From a virus: a stretch of 52,701 bases of DNA. The position numbers and the translations under genes were made by a program. The stretch spans positions 1 to 52,701 of IMG/VR virus record IMGVR_UViG_3300023210_000044, one strand, 5' to 3'. This document shows positions 52,554-52,701 of the stretch, piece by piece. Numbering within the stretch: position 1 is the stretch's first letter; each line of letters begins with the position of its first letter. Below the pieces are notes generated by a model. It saw nothing but the letters and a program-made list of their open reading frames with translations. It did not search any database and was not told the origin of the DNA.

Positions 52554-52578
52554 AGCAACACCCAGCGAGAACCACACC

Positions 52579-52664
52579 ATGGGCGACAAGATGTTTGAGT
52601 ACTGGATCAACTCGATCCTGTCTGCACCTATCACCCACATCCGCAATGTTGTGGGTAACACCGT
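52579..52664 (+). repeat. Partial copy of the giant gene inside a terminator
   Basis: 52584-52664 equals 41705-41785 exactly (81 bp), or 85 bp with one mismatch from 52580. In frame it reads MGDKMFEYWINSILSAP... as in the giant protein, and it stays open to the window end. Flanks AACCACACC (52569-52577) and GGTGTGGTT (52674-52682) are complementary, as though the fragment had split an earlier terminator stem. Confidence 0.9.
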
Positions 52665-52687
52665 TACTCTTTCGGTGTGGTTTTTTT
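52658..52687 (+). terminator. Intrinsic terminator after the lysis-like cluster
   Basis: ACACCG (52658-52663), loop TTACTCTTT, CGGTGT (52673-52678), GG, then seven T. The stem is only 6 bp because the inserted gene fragment supplies its left arm; the displaced flank would allow 9-10 bp. Confidence 0.75.
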
Positions 52688-52701
52688 ATGCTTGTTGGGC
52701 C

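Noticed and set aside
52579-52701. A new gene starting at ATG 52579
   Set aside because: The frame is a fragment of the giant gene followed by terminator sequence; no ribosome site or complete reading frame is visible, so it is treated as a repeat.

Overview
The window reads as an essentially complete tailed double-stranded DNA phage genome (Caudoviricetes). It has a terminase large subunit, portal, scaffold, major capsid protein, adaptor-like and fibre proteins, a replication module and a membrane/lysis-like cluster. No tape-measure or sheath gene is recognisable, and one 4,690-residue internal-virion-type protein takes up a quarter of the sequence, so a podovirus-like particle is the best guess. 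A short tyrosine recombinase suggests a temperate or integrating lifestyle. The host cannot be named. Bacterial sigma70-like promoters, AGGAGG-type ribosome sites and intrinsic terminators point to an ordinary bacterium. No DNA polymerase or endolysin was recognised.

Layout. (1) 1-2571, minus strand: a train of eight small unknown genes. Six gene boundaries carry an almost identical ~62 bp module made of a terminator-like hairpin plus a Shine-Dalgarno hairpin. Two of the genes are near-identical lysine-rich paralogues, each preceded by a related structured leader. (2) 2936-4791, plus strand: a small-terminase-like candidate, then an overlapping four-gene operon, ending in a structured stretch and a strong terminator (5104-5143). 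(3) 6441-5119, minus strand: integrase, a small coiled-coil protein, a staphylococcal-nuclease-like protein and a small protein. (4) 6507-29269, plus: the packaging and virion genes, most touching or overlapping, with two glycosyltransferases inserted among them. (5) 29469-43541: the giant polyvalent protein with three ADP-ribosyltransferase-like domains, a kinase-like domain, a Nudix domain and a C-terminal virion-type region. (6) 43618-51777: replication and recombination (SNF2-type helicase, PrimPol-type primase, UvrD-type helicase, DNA-binding protein, VRR-NUC nuclease, MazG-like protein). (7) 51810-52553: lipoprotein, small protein and holin-like membrane protein.

Regulation. At least six promoters (TTGACA/T, 17-18 bp, TANNNT) are visible at operon heads. 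Most of them enclose a CTGC-N5-GCAG type dyad between -35 and -10, which looks like a shared operator. At four operon heads (2936, 3674, 48312, 51810) exactly six bases separate the -10 hexamer from ATG, so these messages should be leaderless. Internal genes instead use good Shine-Dalgarno sites or ATGA/TAATG overlaps.

Oddities: short (R/K)YN(V/I)DL linkers recur between the domains of the giant protein. An 81 bp exact copy of the giant gene sits inside what looks like a split terminator at the right edge. Joining the two window ends would complete the gene cut at the left edge, which suggests the sequence is a circular or circularly permuted genome.
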